A stretch of DNA of 64,000 nucleotides, from positions 6,233,001 through 6,297,000 of the forward strand of contig NC_020453.1 in the NCBI RefSeq assembly GCF_000344805.1, in the 5' to 3' direction. The notes beneath the pieces are model-generated. The model was given only the letters and a program-made list of their open reading frames with translations, had not been told where the DNA came from and did not search any database. Positions 30,432 to 39,997 of this stretch are shown one piece after another. Position 1 is the stretch's first letter, and each line of letters begins with the position of its first letter. The DNA comes from Bradyrhizobium oligotrophicum S58 (GTDB taxonomy: Bacteria > Pseudomonadota > Alphaproteobacteria > Rhizobiales > Xanthobacteraceae). The translations under genes were made by a program, and so were the position numbers.

Positions 30432-31235
30432 TCACAGGCCGAGCGAAATTTCGGCTGAGGTGACAACGGTGACCTCGGCGAAGATATCGGGCGCGGGTAT
30501 CGCGATCTCGGGCTGGTGCTTTCGCCGCGCGGCCACGACCGGCGCAAACAGGCTGCGATGATGCACCGAGGGGCCGAGCCGGTCGAGCGCCGCCAGATGC
30601 TCCGGCACGCCATAGCCCTTATGCTGCTCGAAGCCGTAGCCGGGACAATCCTGCGCCAGCGCGCACATCAGCCGATCGCGCGTCACCTTGGCGACGATCG
30701 AGGCGGCCGCGATCGACATCACCAGACCGTCGCCGCCGATCACCGCATCGCAGGCGCAATCGACATCGATGCGGTCGCGGCCGTCGACGAAGACGTGCTT
30801 AGGTGCCTCGGGCAACGCCCTCACGGCGCGCGACAGCGCCCACAGCGACGCCCGCAGGATGTTGTCGCGATCGATTCGCGCCGGCGAGGCGACGGCGACC
30901 GCAAACGCCGACGTCTTGCAGATCTTGTCGAACAGTGCTTCGCGCTGCTCCGCGCTCAGCCGCTTGGAATCGTCGAGGCCCTTGGGAATCCGCGCAGGAT
31001 CGAGAATCACGGCGGCGGCGACAACGGGACCGGCCAGCGGCCCCCGTCCCGCCTCGTCGCAGCCGGCGACCGGCCAGATGCCCTGCTTCAACAGCGCACG
31101 CTCCCGGCGAAAGCTCGGCGGCGCCACCGCGATGACGCCCTTGCCGGGCTTGGCGGCGGCGGCCTTGGCCCCCTTGGCGGCGGCCTTCCCGGAGTTCAAA
31201 GTCTTCGCTGGTTTCTTGGCTTCATCCCGAATCAT
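30432..31235 (-). CDS. rnhB: Ribonuclease HII
   Basis: 267-residue endonuclease that cuts the RNA of RNA-DNA hybrids and single ribonucleotides in DNA. All four acidic residues are identifiable: Asp and Glu in [14 protein letters not shown], Asp in [10 protein letters not shown] and Asp in [11 protein letters not shown] ~40-residue Lys/Ala-rich N-terminal extension ([20 protein letters not shown]) precedes the catalytic core. A degraded copy of the first third of this gene lies at 40.13-40.45 kb on the same strand, beyond a seven-gene block. Confidence 0.93.
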   Translation of the reverse strand: MIRDEAKKPAKTLNSGKAAAKGAKAAAAKPGKGVIAVAPPSFRRERALLKQGIWPVAGCDEAGRGPLAGPVVAAAVILDPARIPKGLDDSKRLSAEQREALFDKICKTSAFAVAVASPARIDRDNILRASLWALSRAVRALPEAPKHVFVDGRDRIDVDCACDAVIGGDGLVMSIAAASIVAKVTRDRLMCALAQDCPGYGFEQHKGYGVPEHLAALDRLGPSVHHRSLFAPVVAARRKHQPEIAIPAPDIFAEVTVVTSAEISLGL

Positions 31236-31328
31236 GCTCGCATGCTGCTGAAGCCGATGCCTGAGCGCAACCGGGAACCAGTGCCGTCCCCGTCATTCTG
31301 CCCGTCAGGGCTGCGATTGTGTTCGCGA

Positions 31329-32357
31329 CTATTTGGCGGCAGGCTCTACCGTCTGGATCGCCGCATGCCATCCCGACACGAAGGCCTTCATACCCGCCTC
31401 CGACAGGTGACACGTAGCGGTACGCTGCTCGGGCAGGTCAATTGCGTCGAGATCTGGTCCGCTGAACACGACTCCGGAATTCTCCCTGACGATCTCGGTC
31501 TGTGCCCAGCGAATCTCCGGCGCAGGCCCCCGCTCCTCACCCCGGCATGACGAGGTCGGAGATACGAAGACCTTGGCCTGCGAATAGCGCCGCACCAGGT
31601 TGACGATGGCCTGGAGGCCATCGAAATAGTCCGCGCCCCCGTTGCGACGGTAACGGCTGCCGTCGAAACGTTCTGCCTCGCCCTGGACCCAGAACACATG
31701 GGTTGGCGGGATCCCGGACCGGGCAAGGCGCCGCAGCGTGCTCTCGGCCAGCATGTAGAGATCACCGCCAGCGTTCCATCGGGTCATGCCGGTGCCACCG
31801 AGGGTGAGCGGCACCAGCAGCACCCGATCGAAAACCTTGGCTTCGAGGGTTGTATTGGCGAGCGCCATCCAGGGACTGCCGCCGTTGCCGTCGGATCCCA
31901 TCAGCGGCTCGGCGGCAACTGCACATTGCTGGCCGAAATAGTTGGCGACATCCGCACCATGATTGTTGGGCGAGCGCCCTTCGCCGTAGTTGCCGGCATT
32001 GCTCTGGCCAAGGATGAGAATGACCGCGGAGCGCGGCTGGGCAAAGGTCCGACAATCGACCTTCATCGCCTTGGCGAACAGTGCAGCCCCTTCGGCGCTG
32101 TAGGCGGGCGTCCGCATGTCGGACAGCAATCGGTCGCTCTGCAGAGCCTCGAGCTTCAGCAGCAGCGCCTGCTGCTGATCCGACGCCTGCGCCAAGCGCG
32201 CCTGCTGAGCCCGGACGTCGGCCAGAGCAGCGGAAATGTCGCGGAGATCGCGCAGAGTGGTTTCACTCGTCACCGCGCGCGCACCGATCCACACGACCAG
32301 CAAACCAACGAGCACGATCGACGACCTGACGACATCATATCGGTCGAACGGCGCCAT
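31329..32357 (-). CDS. SASA/DUF303-type carbohydrate esterase, membrane-anchored
   Basis: 342 residues. An N-terminal helix (SSIVLVGLLVVWIGARAV) anchors it, then a coiled coil (LRDISAALADVRAQQARL and on) precedes an SGNH-fold esterase: VILILGQSNAGNYGEG with the nucleophile Ser, FWVQGEAERFDGSRY, and a C-terminal HLSEAGM with the catalytic His. Members of the sialate O-acetylesterase group remove acyl esters from sugars. Here it is the last gene of the minus-strand block, 4 nt after the FkbH-like gene, and would act outside the membrane. It may remove or transfer the acyl group the cluster installs; this is inference. Confidence 0.78.
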   Translation of the reverse strand: MAPFDRYDVVRSSIVLVGLLVVWIGARAVTSETTLRDLRDISAALADVRAQQARLAQASDQQQALLLKLEALQSDRLLSDMRTPAYSAEGAALFAKAMKVDCRTFAQPRSAVILILGQSNAGNYGEGRSPNNHGADVANYFGQQCAVAAEPLMGSDGNGGSPWMALANTTLEAKVFDRVLLVPLTLGGTGMTRWNAGGDLYMLAESTLRRLARSGIPPTHVFWVQGEAERFDGSRYRRNGGADYFDGLQAIVNLVRRYSQAKVFVSPTSSCRGEERGPAPEIRWAQTEIVRENSGVVFSGPDLDAIDLPEQRTATCHLSEAGMKAFVSGWHAAIQTVEPAAK

Positions 32358-32361
32358 TTTC

Positions 32362-34272
32362 TCAGGCCGCGTCGACCGTCTCGTCGCGAGGGGCCGGCTC
32401 GCTCCCGACCAGCTTGATCTTGGTGTCCAGAAACACCGGCGGATTCACTGGGCGGATCCAATCGGTGACGCCGTCGACCTCGCCGACCTTCTCGAAACGG
32501 AGACGCTGGTAGAGCTGAGCCACCAGCTTGTTCTTCTTGCTCGGCACGTAGCGGCCCCGGATGACCTCGCAACCGCGATCGAGCGCGACGCGCGCGATCT
32601 CGTTGGCGATGAACTCCTCCATCGCCCTGCCAAGCACGCGACAGCTCATCACCCATGTATCGACGACGAGTGCCGGCCCATCCTGCCGCATCAGGACCAC
32701 CGAGATCAGGCCGTTGTCGCCAAAGCGGTCACGCAGAATGAAATGGCGGCAGATCCAGTTCTCATCGCGCTGAAACGCACTTACCTCGGCTTCGCTGTAG
32801 CGCGTGCCAGTCAGATGAAACTGGTTGCTCTTGTTGATCAATTGTGCCGAGCGGGCGAGATACATCCCGTCGGCGCAGCCGATTTCGGCCTCCATCAACA
32901 GGCTTTCCTGGAACTGAGCCTGGTCGGCGAAAGACCCCTGCAGCTCGCGGCGCTGCGCATTGGCGCGGTAGTACTCCGTACGAACGGCGTCTTCCTGCGA
33001 ATAGGCGGCCGTCTCGAAATAGCGCAGGCGATGCACGAGCCCGACATATTCCGCGGGATCGTCGGACAGCTCGGGAACGGCGACCATCGGCAAGTACTGG
33101 CGCACCACGTCGCGTTCGACGGGATTGTCGTCGATGAACACCATCGAATCGAGCCCGATGTTCAGGTTCTCGGCGATCGTGCGTATGTTGTCGGCCTTGT
33201 TGTTCCAATTGGCCACGAACTCGGCGATGTCATCGAGCTTCAGGCGCATATCCGGATGTTGCTCGAACGGCTCCCTGGCATTGGCCGCCTCGTTCTTGCT
33301 GCAGACGGCGAGGATGACACCGCGCTGCTTCAGGCTTTTGAAGTAGTCCTGGATCTGGCTGAATGCCTCGCCGGTGGCGCCGTTGCCGAGCTTGATCCCC
33401 GCCAGCCCATCATCGCCGATGACCCCGCCCCACAGCGTGTTGTCGAGGTCGAGCACGACGCATTTCTTGGCCTGGCCCTTGATCGCCGCGACCAGCCGCG
33501 CGAACGTAAAGCCGACCAGCCCCATGGCATCGAACGTCATCGGCTGCTTGGAATGATGCCAGTGGCGATATTCGAACCAGCGTGACTGTCCATAGAGCGC
33601 CGACAGGTGATCATAGTCGAAAATCACCACGCCGCCTGAGGCTCGGTCGGCGAGCCGGCTGTTGAATTTGCGGATGACCGAGCGCCGGCTCCAGCCGACA
33701 GAGCCCTCGAAATTGCCGAGGACGTCGATGGAGGGCGTATCAGCATTGTTCTGGATGACGAGGGCTGGGCAGTTCTTGCGCAGCTCCGCCCACAAGCCTT
33801 CCGCCATGTCGACCTCGGCGGCCACGGCTTCATCGACGACGTCGACCGCGCTGCCGGGCGGCATGTCGATCCGCAGGTCTCGTCCGGTCGTGAAGATCCA
33901 CACGATCTCAGGCTGAAACGCGTACAGGTCCCCATCCTTGTCGAGGATGGTCGGAACGACGGTGTCGAAGGGCGCGATGTAGAACTGCGCGGCAAAGCCT
34001 TCGCAGGCCAACCACAAGCGAACCATTTCGGAGACGTGATCGACCGTGGCACTCGACAGGATCGCGATCCGGATCGGCTTCAGGCCGAGCGCGTTCCGAT
34101 CCATCGTATCGAACACCTTGAGGTATTTGCGCAAGGTGACGAAGCTGTCATTCGGGTCGATCGCGCTTCGCAGCGTCGCGAAGGCATCCTGGATCTCTCC
34201 CCGCCGTGCCTGCGCAGCGAAGCTGGCAAATCGGTCGTTCGAACGCGTGCTGTTCATGTCGGATCGGCTCAT
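32362..34272 (-). CDS. FkbH-like HAD-IIIC protein with C-terminal GNAT-like domain
   Basis: 636 residues. Residues ~65-230 form an SGNH-like N-terminal domain (IRIAILSSATVDHVSEMVRL). The HAD core starts near 268 with KKCVVLDLDNTLWGGVIGDDG (motif I), with CSKNEAANAREPF and MVFIDDNPVERDVVRQ. The last ~180 residues look GNAT-like (LARSAQLINKSNQFHLTGTR, DRFGDNGLISVVLM). FkbH enzymes load and dephosphorylate 1,3-bisphosphoglycerate onto an acyl carrier protein to give glyceryl-ACP, used in polyketides and some glycan decorations. An ACP gene lies in the same block, which supports that role. Start could be 34272 or 34257. Confidence 0.82.
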   Translation of the reverse strand: MSRSDMNSTRSNDRFASFAAQARRGEIQDAFATLRSAIDPNDSFVTLRKYLKVFDTMDRNALGLKPIRIAILSSATVDHVSEMVRLWLACEGFAAQFYIAPFDTVVPTILDKDGDLYAFQPEIVWIFTTGRDLRIDMPPGSAVDVVDEAVAAEVDMAEGLWAELRKNCPALVIQNNADTPSIDVLGNFEGSVGWSRRSVIRKFNSRLADRASGGVVIFDYDHLSALYGQSRWFEYRHWHHSKQPMTFDAMGLVGFTFARLVAAIKGQAKKCVVLDLDNTLWGGVIGDDGLAGIKLGNGATGEAFSQIQDYFKSLKQRGVILAVCSKNEAANAREPFEQHPDMRLKLDDIAEFVANWNNKADNIRTIAENLNIGLDSMVFIDDNPVERDVVRQYLPMVAVPELSDDPAEYVGLVHRLRYFETAAYSQEDAVRTEYYRANAQRRELQGSFADQAQFQESLLMEAEIGCADGMYLARSAQLINKSNQFHLTGTRYSEAEVSAFQRDENWICRHFILRDRFGDNGLISVVLMRQDGPALVVDTWVMSCRVLGRAMEEFIANEIARVALDRGCEVIRGRYVPSKKNKLVAQLYQRLRFEKVGEVDGVTDWIRPVNPPVFLDTKIKLVGSEPAPRDETVDAA

Positions 34273-34477
34273 CGCAAATGGTCAGTACAAGTCCCCACGT
34301 CCCGAAGCCGGCAAGCTCCAGCCATACCGCTCATGTGCGAACCTCGGAAATCGCGAAAGTCCGAAAAACCATGAGCCCGTAAACTCGTTGCTTCGGCGCC
34401 GAATTGGGCCACCGCTCTCGATCCGACGTCCCCGTGTCGGGGGCCGTCGAAAAGTCGCGGCGGCCGCCGCTGTCGAT

Positions 34478-36148
34478 CTAAGCCCCGAAGGCGCTCGTGA
34501 CGAGCTCCGGACGGCTTGCCTGCAGCACCGATCCCGGCAACCGGTTTGCGTGAAGCGCCTTCAGCGAGGCAACGACGTCGTCATTGTCACCGAAGTCCCC
34601 CGCAAGCTGCCTCTTCATGATGGTGTTGATGCCTTCCTGCAATTGCCTGATCTCGCGGAAGTCGTAACCCTGGTCGTAGAGATAGGCCATGTACCAAAGG
34701 CTGGTGTCCGGATCGACGAAGCAGGCGTTCTTGATGGACTGGAACATCTCGAGCTTGATGCGGCCGGCGTCCTCATGGGACATCGTGTTGTGCTTCCAAT
34801 TCGCGCCCATCCCCGTCAAACCGAACTCTTCGCGCCGGTTGTGGATGTCGGTGTGCTCCATATAATAGAATTCCTTCAGCGAATAGAACTGGACGCCGCA
34901 GTTCTCGATGAAGTCCATGTTGTCCTGGATGGTCTTGTCCGTCTCGCCGGGGAAGCCGAGCACGAAGGCCGCCAGCGAGTTGATGTCGTATTTGTTCAAC
35001 AACTCGATGCCGCGCTGGAAATCGGCGCGCCGCGCCTTCTTGTTCATATTTTCGAGCACGGTGTCGTTGGCGGATTCGACGCCGAGATAGACCCCCTTGC
35101 ACCCGGAATCCTTCATCGCCCGCACGATGTCCTCGTCGACATATTGCACGCGGAGGAACGAGAACCATTCGAAGTCATATTCCTGGAAGATCTTGAGCAG
35201 AGCCTTGTAGCGGTGCGGGGGCACGTTGAAGGTGTCGTCGATGAAGATGATGCGATCGATGCCGCCGATGCGCTTCACCGCGTCGAGATGCATCCTGACC
35301 TTGTCGCCTCCCAACGTCTTCCAGCCGCCGGCCGTCGTCGGATAGGAACAGAAGGCGCAGGAGAACGGGCACCCCGACGCAGTCCTGATCTGGACGGTGC
35401 GATTGAGGAACGGCGCGTCCAGTTGATCCCACAAGGCCGGGCAGTCGTCGAGCAGCGGCGTATTCCATTGCACCGGACCGGCCGTGAAGCTGCCTCCTTG
35501 GTAGCTGCAGAGGTTCTTGACCTGGTCGAAGCCCTCACCCTTGCGCCGGGCCACGAGCAGATCCCGGAGATCGAATTCCGAGTTGAAGGCATGCAGCATG
35601 TGCTTGATGCCGTATTTCCGCATCGGCTCCGCCAGATCGGCCGGCGACCCGTTGATGATGTAGGAATTCGCGAACGCGCCGCCGACGATGATCTCCATGT
35701 CGGGATCGAGTTTCTTGAGGCGCTTGCAGATGCGCCCGATCTCCTTGAAGCTCAGGAAGAACGTGGAGGAAATGCCGACCGGGATGTCACCGCCACAACT
35801 GCGGTAGGCCTCCTCGAACAGATCCCAGTCGCTGTCGATGTTGTTGATGATCTTGGTGCGGATACCGAACGAGAGCAGGTAGTTGGCCACGTGCAGACCG
35901 CTGGCCGACGGCAGGTTCCATATGTTCAGCGACTGCCGGCGCCCGGGATAATCGGCCTCGAAATAGTTGGGCCGGCCCGAGATCGAATTGATGAAATCGA
36001 GATGGCCGACGAACTTCCCCTCGTGCCGAACCATCCGCGGGTAGACCAGCGACCGGAACAGATCCAGCCGATCGATGGGAAGCGCCGAAAACGCGTCGTA
36101 CTCGACGACGTTAGATTGGCAGATCAGTATAAAATCCCAATCTTTCAT
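34478..36148 (-). CDS. Radical SAM protein with B12-binding-like N-terminal region
   Basis: 556 residues from MKDWDFILICQSNVVEYDAF. The N-terminal ~230 residues resemble a cobalamin-binding fold (PVGISSTFFLSFKEIGRIC, DMEIIVGGAFANSY) but no DxHxxG cobalamin-ligand motif is visible. The radical SAM cluster motif CPFSCAFC is at about residue 260, followed by IIFIDDTFNVPPHRYKALL and GVYLGVESANDTVLENM. The reaction cannot be predicted; such enzymes methylate or rearrange carbon centres. Its start overlaps the MaoC stop by 4 nt (ATGA), and AGGAG lies 6 nt upstream, so the two are translationally coupled. Confidence 0.85.
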   Translation of the reverse strand: MKDWDFILICQSNVVEYDAFSALPIDRLDLFRSLVYPRMVRHEGKFVGHLDFINSISGRPNYFEADYPGRRQSLNIWNLPSASGLHVANYLLSFGIRTKIINNIDSDWDLFEEAYRSCGGDIPVGISSTFFLSFKEIGRICKRLKKLDPDMEIIVGGAFANSYIINGSPADLAEPMRKYGIKHMLHAFNSEFDLRDLLVARRKGEGFDQVKNLCSYQGGSFTAGPVQWNTPLLDDCPALWDQLDAPFLNRTVQIRTASGCPFSCAFCSYPTTAGGWKTLGGDKVRMHLDAVKRIGGIDRIIFIDDTFNVPPHRYKALLKIFQEYDFEWFSFLRVQYVDEDIVRAMKDSGCKGVYLGVESANDTVLENMNKKARRADFQRGIELLNKYDINSLAAFVLGFPGETDKTIQDNMDFIENCGVQFYSLKEFYYMEHTDIHNRREEFGLTGMGANWKHNTMSHEDAGRIKLEMFQSIKNACFVDPDTSLWYMAYLYDQGYDFREIRQLQEGINTIMKRQLAGDFGDNDDVVASLKALHANRLPGSVLQASRPELVTSAFGA

Positions 36149-36642
36149 GTTCGGCTCCTGGTAAACCCTGCTTGGACCTTGCCCTTGGCGACGATCGTCT
36201 GAGTGCGCGGGCGGATGACTTCGACGTTGGCGACGAAGACCTCGGCTGCGCTCGACCATTGCGCCACCGTTGCCTGGATGCGGATCGTATCGCCGATGTA
36301 CAACGGCTCGATCCACCGAAGATTGATCGATTGCAGGATGCAGTCGAGGCCCGGCAGGCGGAGCCCGAACAGCCGTGAGATGAATCCCCCGATCAGCATG
36401 CCGTGGACGACGCGCCCTTCGAAACCGCGTTCCCTGGCCGCGCCGTCGTCCATGTGGATCGGGGACACGTCACCGGTGAGCGCTGCAAACTGATCGACAT
36501 GCTGACGCTCGACGCATTGTTCGATCTCCGCCGTCAAGCCGACGAAAATATCGTCAGGCTTCAGGCAGAGAACCGCGCTCGCGCCGCCGGCCAATTGAAC
36601 CATTCCCCCGTCCTGCCCGTCATCAGCGTCGAAGCTCGGCAT
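36145..36642 (-). CDS. MaoC-family hydratase/dehydratase
   Basis: 165 residues of hot-dog fold. The catalytic signature FAALTGDVSPIHMDDGAARE, then FEGRVVHGMLIGGFISRLFG, carries the Asp and His of (R)-specific enoyl hydratases. They hydrate or dehydrate acyl-CoA or acyl-ACP thioesters. Coupled to the radical SAM gene by an ATGA overlap, and 264 bp downstream of the ACP gene. In this setting it likely acts on the ACP-bound acyl intermediate, although this is inferred. Confidence 0.85.
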   Translation of the reverse strand: MPSFDADDGQDGGMVQLAGGASAVLCLKPDDIFVGLTAEIEQCVERQHVDQFAALTGDVSPIHMDDGAARERGFEGRVVHGMLIGGFISRLFGLRLPGLDCILQSINLRWIEPLYIGDTIRIQATVAQWSSAAEVFVANVEVIRPRTQTIVAKGKVQAGFTRSRT

Positions 36643-36906
36643 GGTTTAGAATAAGGCCGAGCACACCCCTAAGGCTCACAAACTAGCTTTTTCAAGTCAG
36701 CCGGTCGAGAAAAAATAAACAGTTTCCTGCTCAGACCACTCGGGATTGCAGGTCTATCGGCACCCGGACGGCCCAATCAGAGCTGGCCGGGTCCTATTCA
36801 ATCACCTGGACCAAGTCACACAGGGAACACAGGCTGGAACCCGAATCGAACGATGGACCGACCAATTCCGGCTTCTTGGGCCAATGACCCAGCCGATCAC
36901 CGGCAA

Positions 36907-37149
36907 CTAACGCGCCATCTTCTTCTGGAGCAAAGCGACCATCGCCGCGACATTCTCGAGATTGCCGATTTCCGCGGCATTGAGGCGTTGCCCGAACTCC
37001 TCCTCGACCGCCAGCACCAACGAGATGTGCGTGACGGAATCCCATTCATCGAGGTCGTCGGCCGTCATCTCGGGGGTTATCTTGATGGTCTCGTCACCGA
37101 ACGTCTCGATGAAGACCTTGTTCAAACGCTCGTAGATCTCAGCCGTCAT
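36907..37149 (-). CDS. Acyl carrier protein
   Basis: 80 residues, MTAEIYERLNKVFIETFGDE, then EMTADDLDEWDSVTHISLVL and EEFGQRLNAAEIGNLENVA. The Ser in WDSVTH (residue 38) is the phosphopantetheine site; the usual DSL is DSV, as in many specialised (non-fatty-acid) ACPs. The ATG at 37149 follows GGCGGAG by about 6 nt; an upstream ATG at 37173 overlaps the preceding stop codon. It is distinct from the housekeeping fatty-acid ACP in sequence and location, so it probably carries the block's own acyl unit. Confidence 0.88.
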   Translation of the reverse strand: MTAEIYERLNKVFIETFGDETIKITPEMTADDLDEWDSVTHISLVLAVEEEFGQRLNAAEIGNLENVAAMVALLQKKMAR

Positions 37150-37172
37150 TTTGCACTCCGCCCCAAAGGCCA

Positions 37173-38375
37173 TTACTTCACGAAAGTCGATCTGTAGAGA
37201 TGGTAGTGGTTGACATAGTCATTGGCGCGACCGAGGTCTTCTCGCAAACCGGGAATATCCAGCCGCGGCAGCGCCGCTGCGAACCCGGCAGTATCGCTCG
37301 CCTCAATCAAGGCGGCAACCATGCCGGCCTCGGATGGATGGGAGGTGTCGACGAAATTCTCGGGATCCTTCGACATGACGGCGCGGCTCAAATCGATGTG
37401 GACGATTCCCATTTCGGCGAACCTCTTTTTCATCGCCTCGCTCTCGAAATCGCGCCACGTTCCTGCGTAAGGTCTGTATCCCTCGTCGTGGTCGAGAAAA
37501 TCGACGGTCGGCGCATAGATCGGAAACTGGATTCCAACCAGCAGAACGCCCTTGGCCTTGGCATCGGCCGCCATTCCCGCCAGCTCGGCGAGTTGCTCCT
37601 CATCAGCACGGGGCGCTCCGGGAATGGCATTGACCAAGCCGTTCTTCAAATCGAGCATCACCCGCTTGGCGTCGTCATATTGCGCCACCTGGTAGATCAG
37701 CGATCCATCCCAACGAAAGCCGGCTCCGTTTCGCACCGCGGTGACTCCGACCATGGTCAGATCCTCTCGCGGATGCTGCGGATAACGGCCGGCGAGGCAC
37801 TCCCACAGAGCTTCGAGGCCATGACCGCTGGTATCCATGGCCTGACCGATCAAGGAGCCGATCCCTCCGATGTGCCCCCCGATATTGTAGCGGAACGCCC
37901 CTGCCCGCTTGCCTTCGATCCTCTGATAGGAATTCGAGAGCTGGAAATAATCCATTGAGAAAATGACGACGCGGGGACGCGAGACCTCGGTAATCCTGTT
38001 GAGGAAGTCACGCAGCTGAGAAACCGTCCAGGCAGTCAGACAGGCGTTGTAGAACTTATAGGGGGTGAACATCGCCGAGCGCAGCTGGCTGCAGCGCGAA
38101 TTTCCGATGGCGATGATCTCCGGCTGTTCGTCGGCAATCCGCTGCAGTTTGAAGGCAGCCCAGTTGCGTGCATCAGTGGGAAAGAAGACGACGGGCATGT
38201 TGCCCTGCTGCAGGCGGGCTGCAGCGGAGGGGGGGCGTCCCTCCAGCGTGGTCCAGCCGAGATATTCCATCAGCGCGATTTGGACGAGCGCAAACCCCAC
38301 CACCCATGCCAGGAAGCGACGACCTCGGCGCGCTCCTGTTTGCTGCTGCGTGGTGGACGTGACGGACAACTGCAT
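37173..38375 (-). CDS. Membrane-anchored SGNH-like protein
   Basis: 400 residues with one N-terminal membrane helix (about 21-38, FLAWVVGFALVQIALMEY) and a large periplasmic part. IIAIGNSRCSQLRS (GNSR at 91-94) looks like the SGNH block I nucleophile region, and DTSHPSEAGM near residue 341 gives the Asp-x-x-His pair. This matches acyl-transfer partners that work with MBOAT proteins, such as AlgJ/AlgX or DltD, though identity is not asserted. It is encoded 53 nt after the MBOAT gene and touches the ACP gene, consistent with one pathway. Confidence 0.7.
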   Translation of the reverse strand: MQLSVTSTTQQQTGARRGRRFLAWVVGFALVQIALMEYLGWTTLEGRPPSAAARLQQGNMPVVFFPTDARNWAAFKLQRIADEQPEIIAIGNSRCSQLRSAMFTPYKFYNACLTAWTVSQLRDFLNRITEVSRPRVVIFSMDYFQLSNSYQRIEGKRAGAFRYNIGGHIGGIGSLIGQAMDTSGHGLEALWECLAGRYPQHPREDLTMVGVTAVRNGAGFRWDGSLIYQVAQYDDAKRVMLDLKNGLVNAIPGAPRADEEQLAELAGMAADAKAKGVLLVGIQFPIYAPTVDFLDHDEGYRPYAGTWRDFESEAMKKRFAEMGIVHIDLSRAVMSKDPENFVDTSHPSEAGMVAALIEASDTAGFAAALPRLDIPGLREDLGRANDYVNHYHLYRSTFVK

Positions 38376-38428
38376 GGCTTATCCTGCGGAGCTCATCGGT
38401 CGGACGGGCATGGCCAATGTGCACTCGG

Positions 38429-39997
38429 TCAGAAGTGGAAATAGAGCAGCGCGGCGCGATCGTTGCTCAGGAAGGCGACGACCGACCAGACGAGCAGACA
38501 TGACACCGAGAGCGCCCAGGCCGGGGATAAGGACAGCTTGAGCGCCTCGGTCGAAGGCGCGATCTTGGGGTAGCCGCCGCCTTCGAACACCGGATTGAAC
38601 CGCGACAGGATTTGATTGCTGTTCGGCAACACCCAGACGATCAGGAAGAGCGCGAGCAGCAAGGCAATATCGGCAACCGTGATCGGCATCGCCCCGCCGG
38701 TGGTGAGAAGCGGGTCCGCCGGATGGCTTGGCCAGGCGCTGCTCGCCAGCGTGGCCCCGGTCCACTCTGAGCGTCCGAGCAATGTCCCGAGCATCGCGAA
38801 CGCGCGCCCGGGATTGCTGGCACGGAAGATGGCCCACCCGGCCGCGACCGCGAGGAACGTCAGTCCGAGCGCGACCGTAGGCCACCAGTCGGAGGCGAGC
38901 GCAGCCTTGCGATAACGTCCGCCGAAGCTTCGCCAAGCGTGATTCACGACCAGCAGAGCACCGTGATACAGGCCGAACATAGCAAATGTCAGGTGATCGC
39001 CGTGCCAGATGCCCATCAGGAACATCACGAGCGTGGTCGGATAGGCGATGCGCCAGACGAATTGCTTGACCGCGCTGGCCTTGGCTCCGATCTTGCGCGC
39101 CATGGTCAGAGTGACCGTATTGTAGACGTAGATCGTCAGAAAGCGTGTCAATGAGACGTGCCAGCGCTGCCAGAAATCGACCATGCTGCGCGCCTTGAAG
39201 GGCGAGTGGAAATTGGCCGGCAACTCCACACCAAGCAGACGCGCGACGCCGATAGCCGCGTCGCTGTAGCCCGAGAAGTCGAAATACACCTGGAATCCGT
39301 AGGCGATCATGCCGATCCAGGCGCCGGTCATGGGAATCGGTTGCTTGGCAAGCCAAGGCACGAACACCTTGTCGGCCACCGCTGCGATCGCGGGCGAGAT
39401 CATCAGGTTCTTGAACATCCCGATGCCGATCAGTGCCAGTCCGACGGACCAGTCGACGCTGGTCGTACGACCGAGCCGGTCCTGGCTCATCATCGCCTCG
39501 TAGCGAATCAGCGGGCCGCACAAGATCGCCGGGAAAAACAGGGCATAGCACAACAGGTCCAGCGGAGAGCGCGCGACCTCGCCGCCGGCATGTGCGTCCA
39601 CGAGATACGACACCAGGCGGAAGATGATGAAGGAGAGCCCAATCGGAAAGCCAAGTCCGAGTTCAACGGAATAGGTCGGGCCCAGTCCGGCGATTATGGC
39701 ACCAAGATACTTGTAGGCAGCAAGCAGTCCGAGATCGAGCGTCAAGCCACAGACCAGAAGCGTGGATTTTCTGTGGTCCGGCGACAGCACGATTGCTCGC
39801 CCCAGCACCCAGTTGATTGCGACCAAACCGAGACAAATCGGCAACCCGTGCGGATCAAATCCATAGTAGACGATCGTCGATCCGATCGCCACGATTCCAC
39901 GACGGACCTCGACGCTGGCCTGGCTGGTCAGCCTGAGGGCAAGCGCGACTGCCGACAACACCACGATAAATAGGGTGAAGTAGTCAGAATTGTGCAT
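38429..39997 (-). CDS. MBOAT-family O-acyltransferase
   Basis: 522-residue polytopic inner-membrane protein. The start ATG at 39997 gives MHNSDYFTLFIVVLSAVALA. AAYKYLG, GLSFIIFRLVSYLVDAH, FFPAILCGPLIRYEAM and GFQVYFDFSGYSDAAIGVAR are classical MBOAT/AlgI segments, and the two active-site histidines are in GIWHGDHLTFAMFGLYHG. Such enzymes move acyl groups across the membrane to extracellular polymers. It is first in transcription order in the block, followed by the SGNH protein and ACP. Its acyl donor is presumably the ACP-bound group made by the other genes; the acceptor is unknown. Confidence 0.9.
   Translation of the reverse strand: MHNSDYFTLFIVVLSAVALALRLTSQASVEVRRGIVAIGSTIVYYGFDPHGLPICLGLVAINWVLGRAIVLSPDHRKSTLLVCGLTLDLGLLAAYKYLGAIIAGLGPTYSVELGLGFPIGLSFIIFRLVSYLVDAHAGGEVARSPLDLLCYALFFPAILCGPLIRYEAMMSQDRLGRTTSVDWSVGLALIGIGMFKNLMISPAIAAVADKVFVPWLAKQPIPMTGAWIGMIAYGFQVYFDFSGYSDAAIGVARLLGVELPANFHSPFKARSMVDFWQRWHVSLTRFLTIYVYNTVTLTMARKIGAKASAVKQFVWRIAYPTTLVMFLMGIWHGDHLTFAMFGLYHGALLVVNHAWRSFGGRYRKAALASDWWPTVALGLTFLAVAAGWAIFRASNPGRAFAMLGTLLGRSEWTGATLASSAWPSHPADPLLTTGGAMPITVADIALLLALFLIVWVLPNSNQILSRFNPVFEGGGYPKIAPSTEALKLSLSPAWALSVSCLLVWSVVAFLSNDRAALLYFHF

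Noticed and set aside
34046..36202. 718-codon plus frame opposite the radical SAM and FkbH genes
   Set aside because: Shadow; the minus strand carries the cluster motif CPFSCAFC and ATGA-coupled starts.
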